Positions 5,728-5,740 of a stretch of 5,740 nt of DNA are shown piece by piece (within the stretch, counting starts at the first letter, position 1; each line of letters opens with the position of its first letter). Made by a program: the position numbers and the translations under genes. The stretch spans positions 1-5,740 of the forward strand of contig JAEWYA010000168.1 of NCBI GenBank assembly GCA_023395775.1. Reading direction: 5' to 3'. This stretch comes from Bacillota bacterium. Lineage in GTDB: Bacteria; Bacillota; Clostridia; Oscillospirales; Oscillospiraceae. Below the pieces are notes generated by a model. It had not been told where the DNA came from. It saw only the letters and a program-made list of their open reading frames with translations, and did no database searches.

Positions 5728-5732
5728 GGAGG
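5728..5732 (+). promoter_or_regulatory. Possible ribosome binding site of a plus-strand gene beyond the window
   Basis: GGAGG lies eight bases before the right edge, so a plus-strand start codon could follow immediately outside the window. The same bases form a short palindrome (TGGAG-G-CTCCA, 5727-5737), so it may be coincidental. Confidence 0.25.
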
Positions 5733-5740
5733 CTCCAACC

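Overview
The window looks like chromosomal DNA from a GC-rich Firmicute, probably a gut Clostridia/Oscillospiraceae-type organism. The coding sequence is GC-rich with GC-biased third positions, the intergenic promoter zones are AT-rich, almost every gene has a strong AGGAGG-like ribosome binding site, and a YlmH-type S4 protein gene is present. The taxonomic guess is an inference from style and gene content, not from a marker gene.

Left part, minus strand (1-2117): an ABC exporter half-transporter (277-2028) is read towards the left edge and overlaps by 8 nt the start of a ylmH-like gene that runs off the window at position 1. A TATAAT promoter with an extended -10 (2089-2117) and a small perfect palindrome in the leader (2051-2065) precede the exporter. 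Between the two divergent transcription units (2118-2293) lie a long hairpin-forming inverted repeat and about 135 bp of GC-rich DNA with no convincing gene.

Centre, plus strand (2294-4465): this is a pseudouridine catabolism pair. The first gene encodes a PfkB-family kinase with an N-terminal winged helix-turn-helix (psuK type). It is followed 81 bp later by psuG, pseudouridine-5'-phosphate glycosidase. Together they would phosphorylate pseudouridine and cleave the C-C glycosidic bond to give uracil and ribose 5-phosphate. The psuK promoter (TTGACA-16-TAAAAT) is overlapped by a 26-bp near-perfect palindrome, an obvious candidate operator. The simplest reading is that the kinase's own HTH domain binds it, so one polypeptide would serve as enzyme and as sensor/regulator. 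A second, smaller palindrome lies in the psuK-psuG gap.

Right part (4466-5740): a strong hairpin between psuG and the next gene almost touches that gene's Shine-Dalgarno sequence. The gene encodes a small DUF1294 membrane protein (4523-4885) and ends at a clear intrinsic terminator (4958-4996). Converging on that terminator from the other side is a minus-strand gene for a single-domain (short-chain) chromate-transporter family protein (5021-5608). Upstream of it is a G/C-run palindrome (5649-5664) between AT-rich hexamers, which could be a metal/stress operator shared with an unseen plus-strand gene beyond the right edge.

No RNA genes, CRISPR arrays, insertion sequences or phage genes were seen. 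The most noteworthy item is the predicted autoregulatory pseudouridine kinase/regulator with its palindromic operator. The gene families themselves are known.
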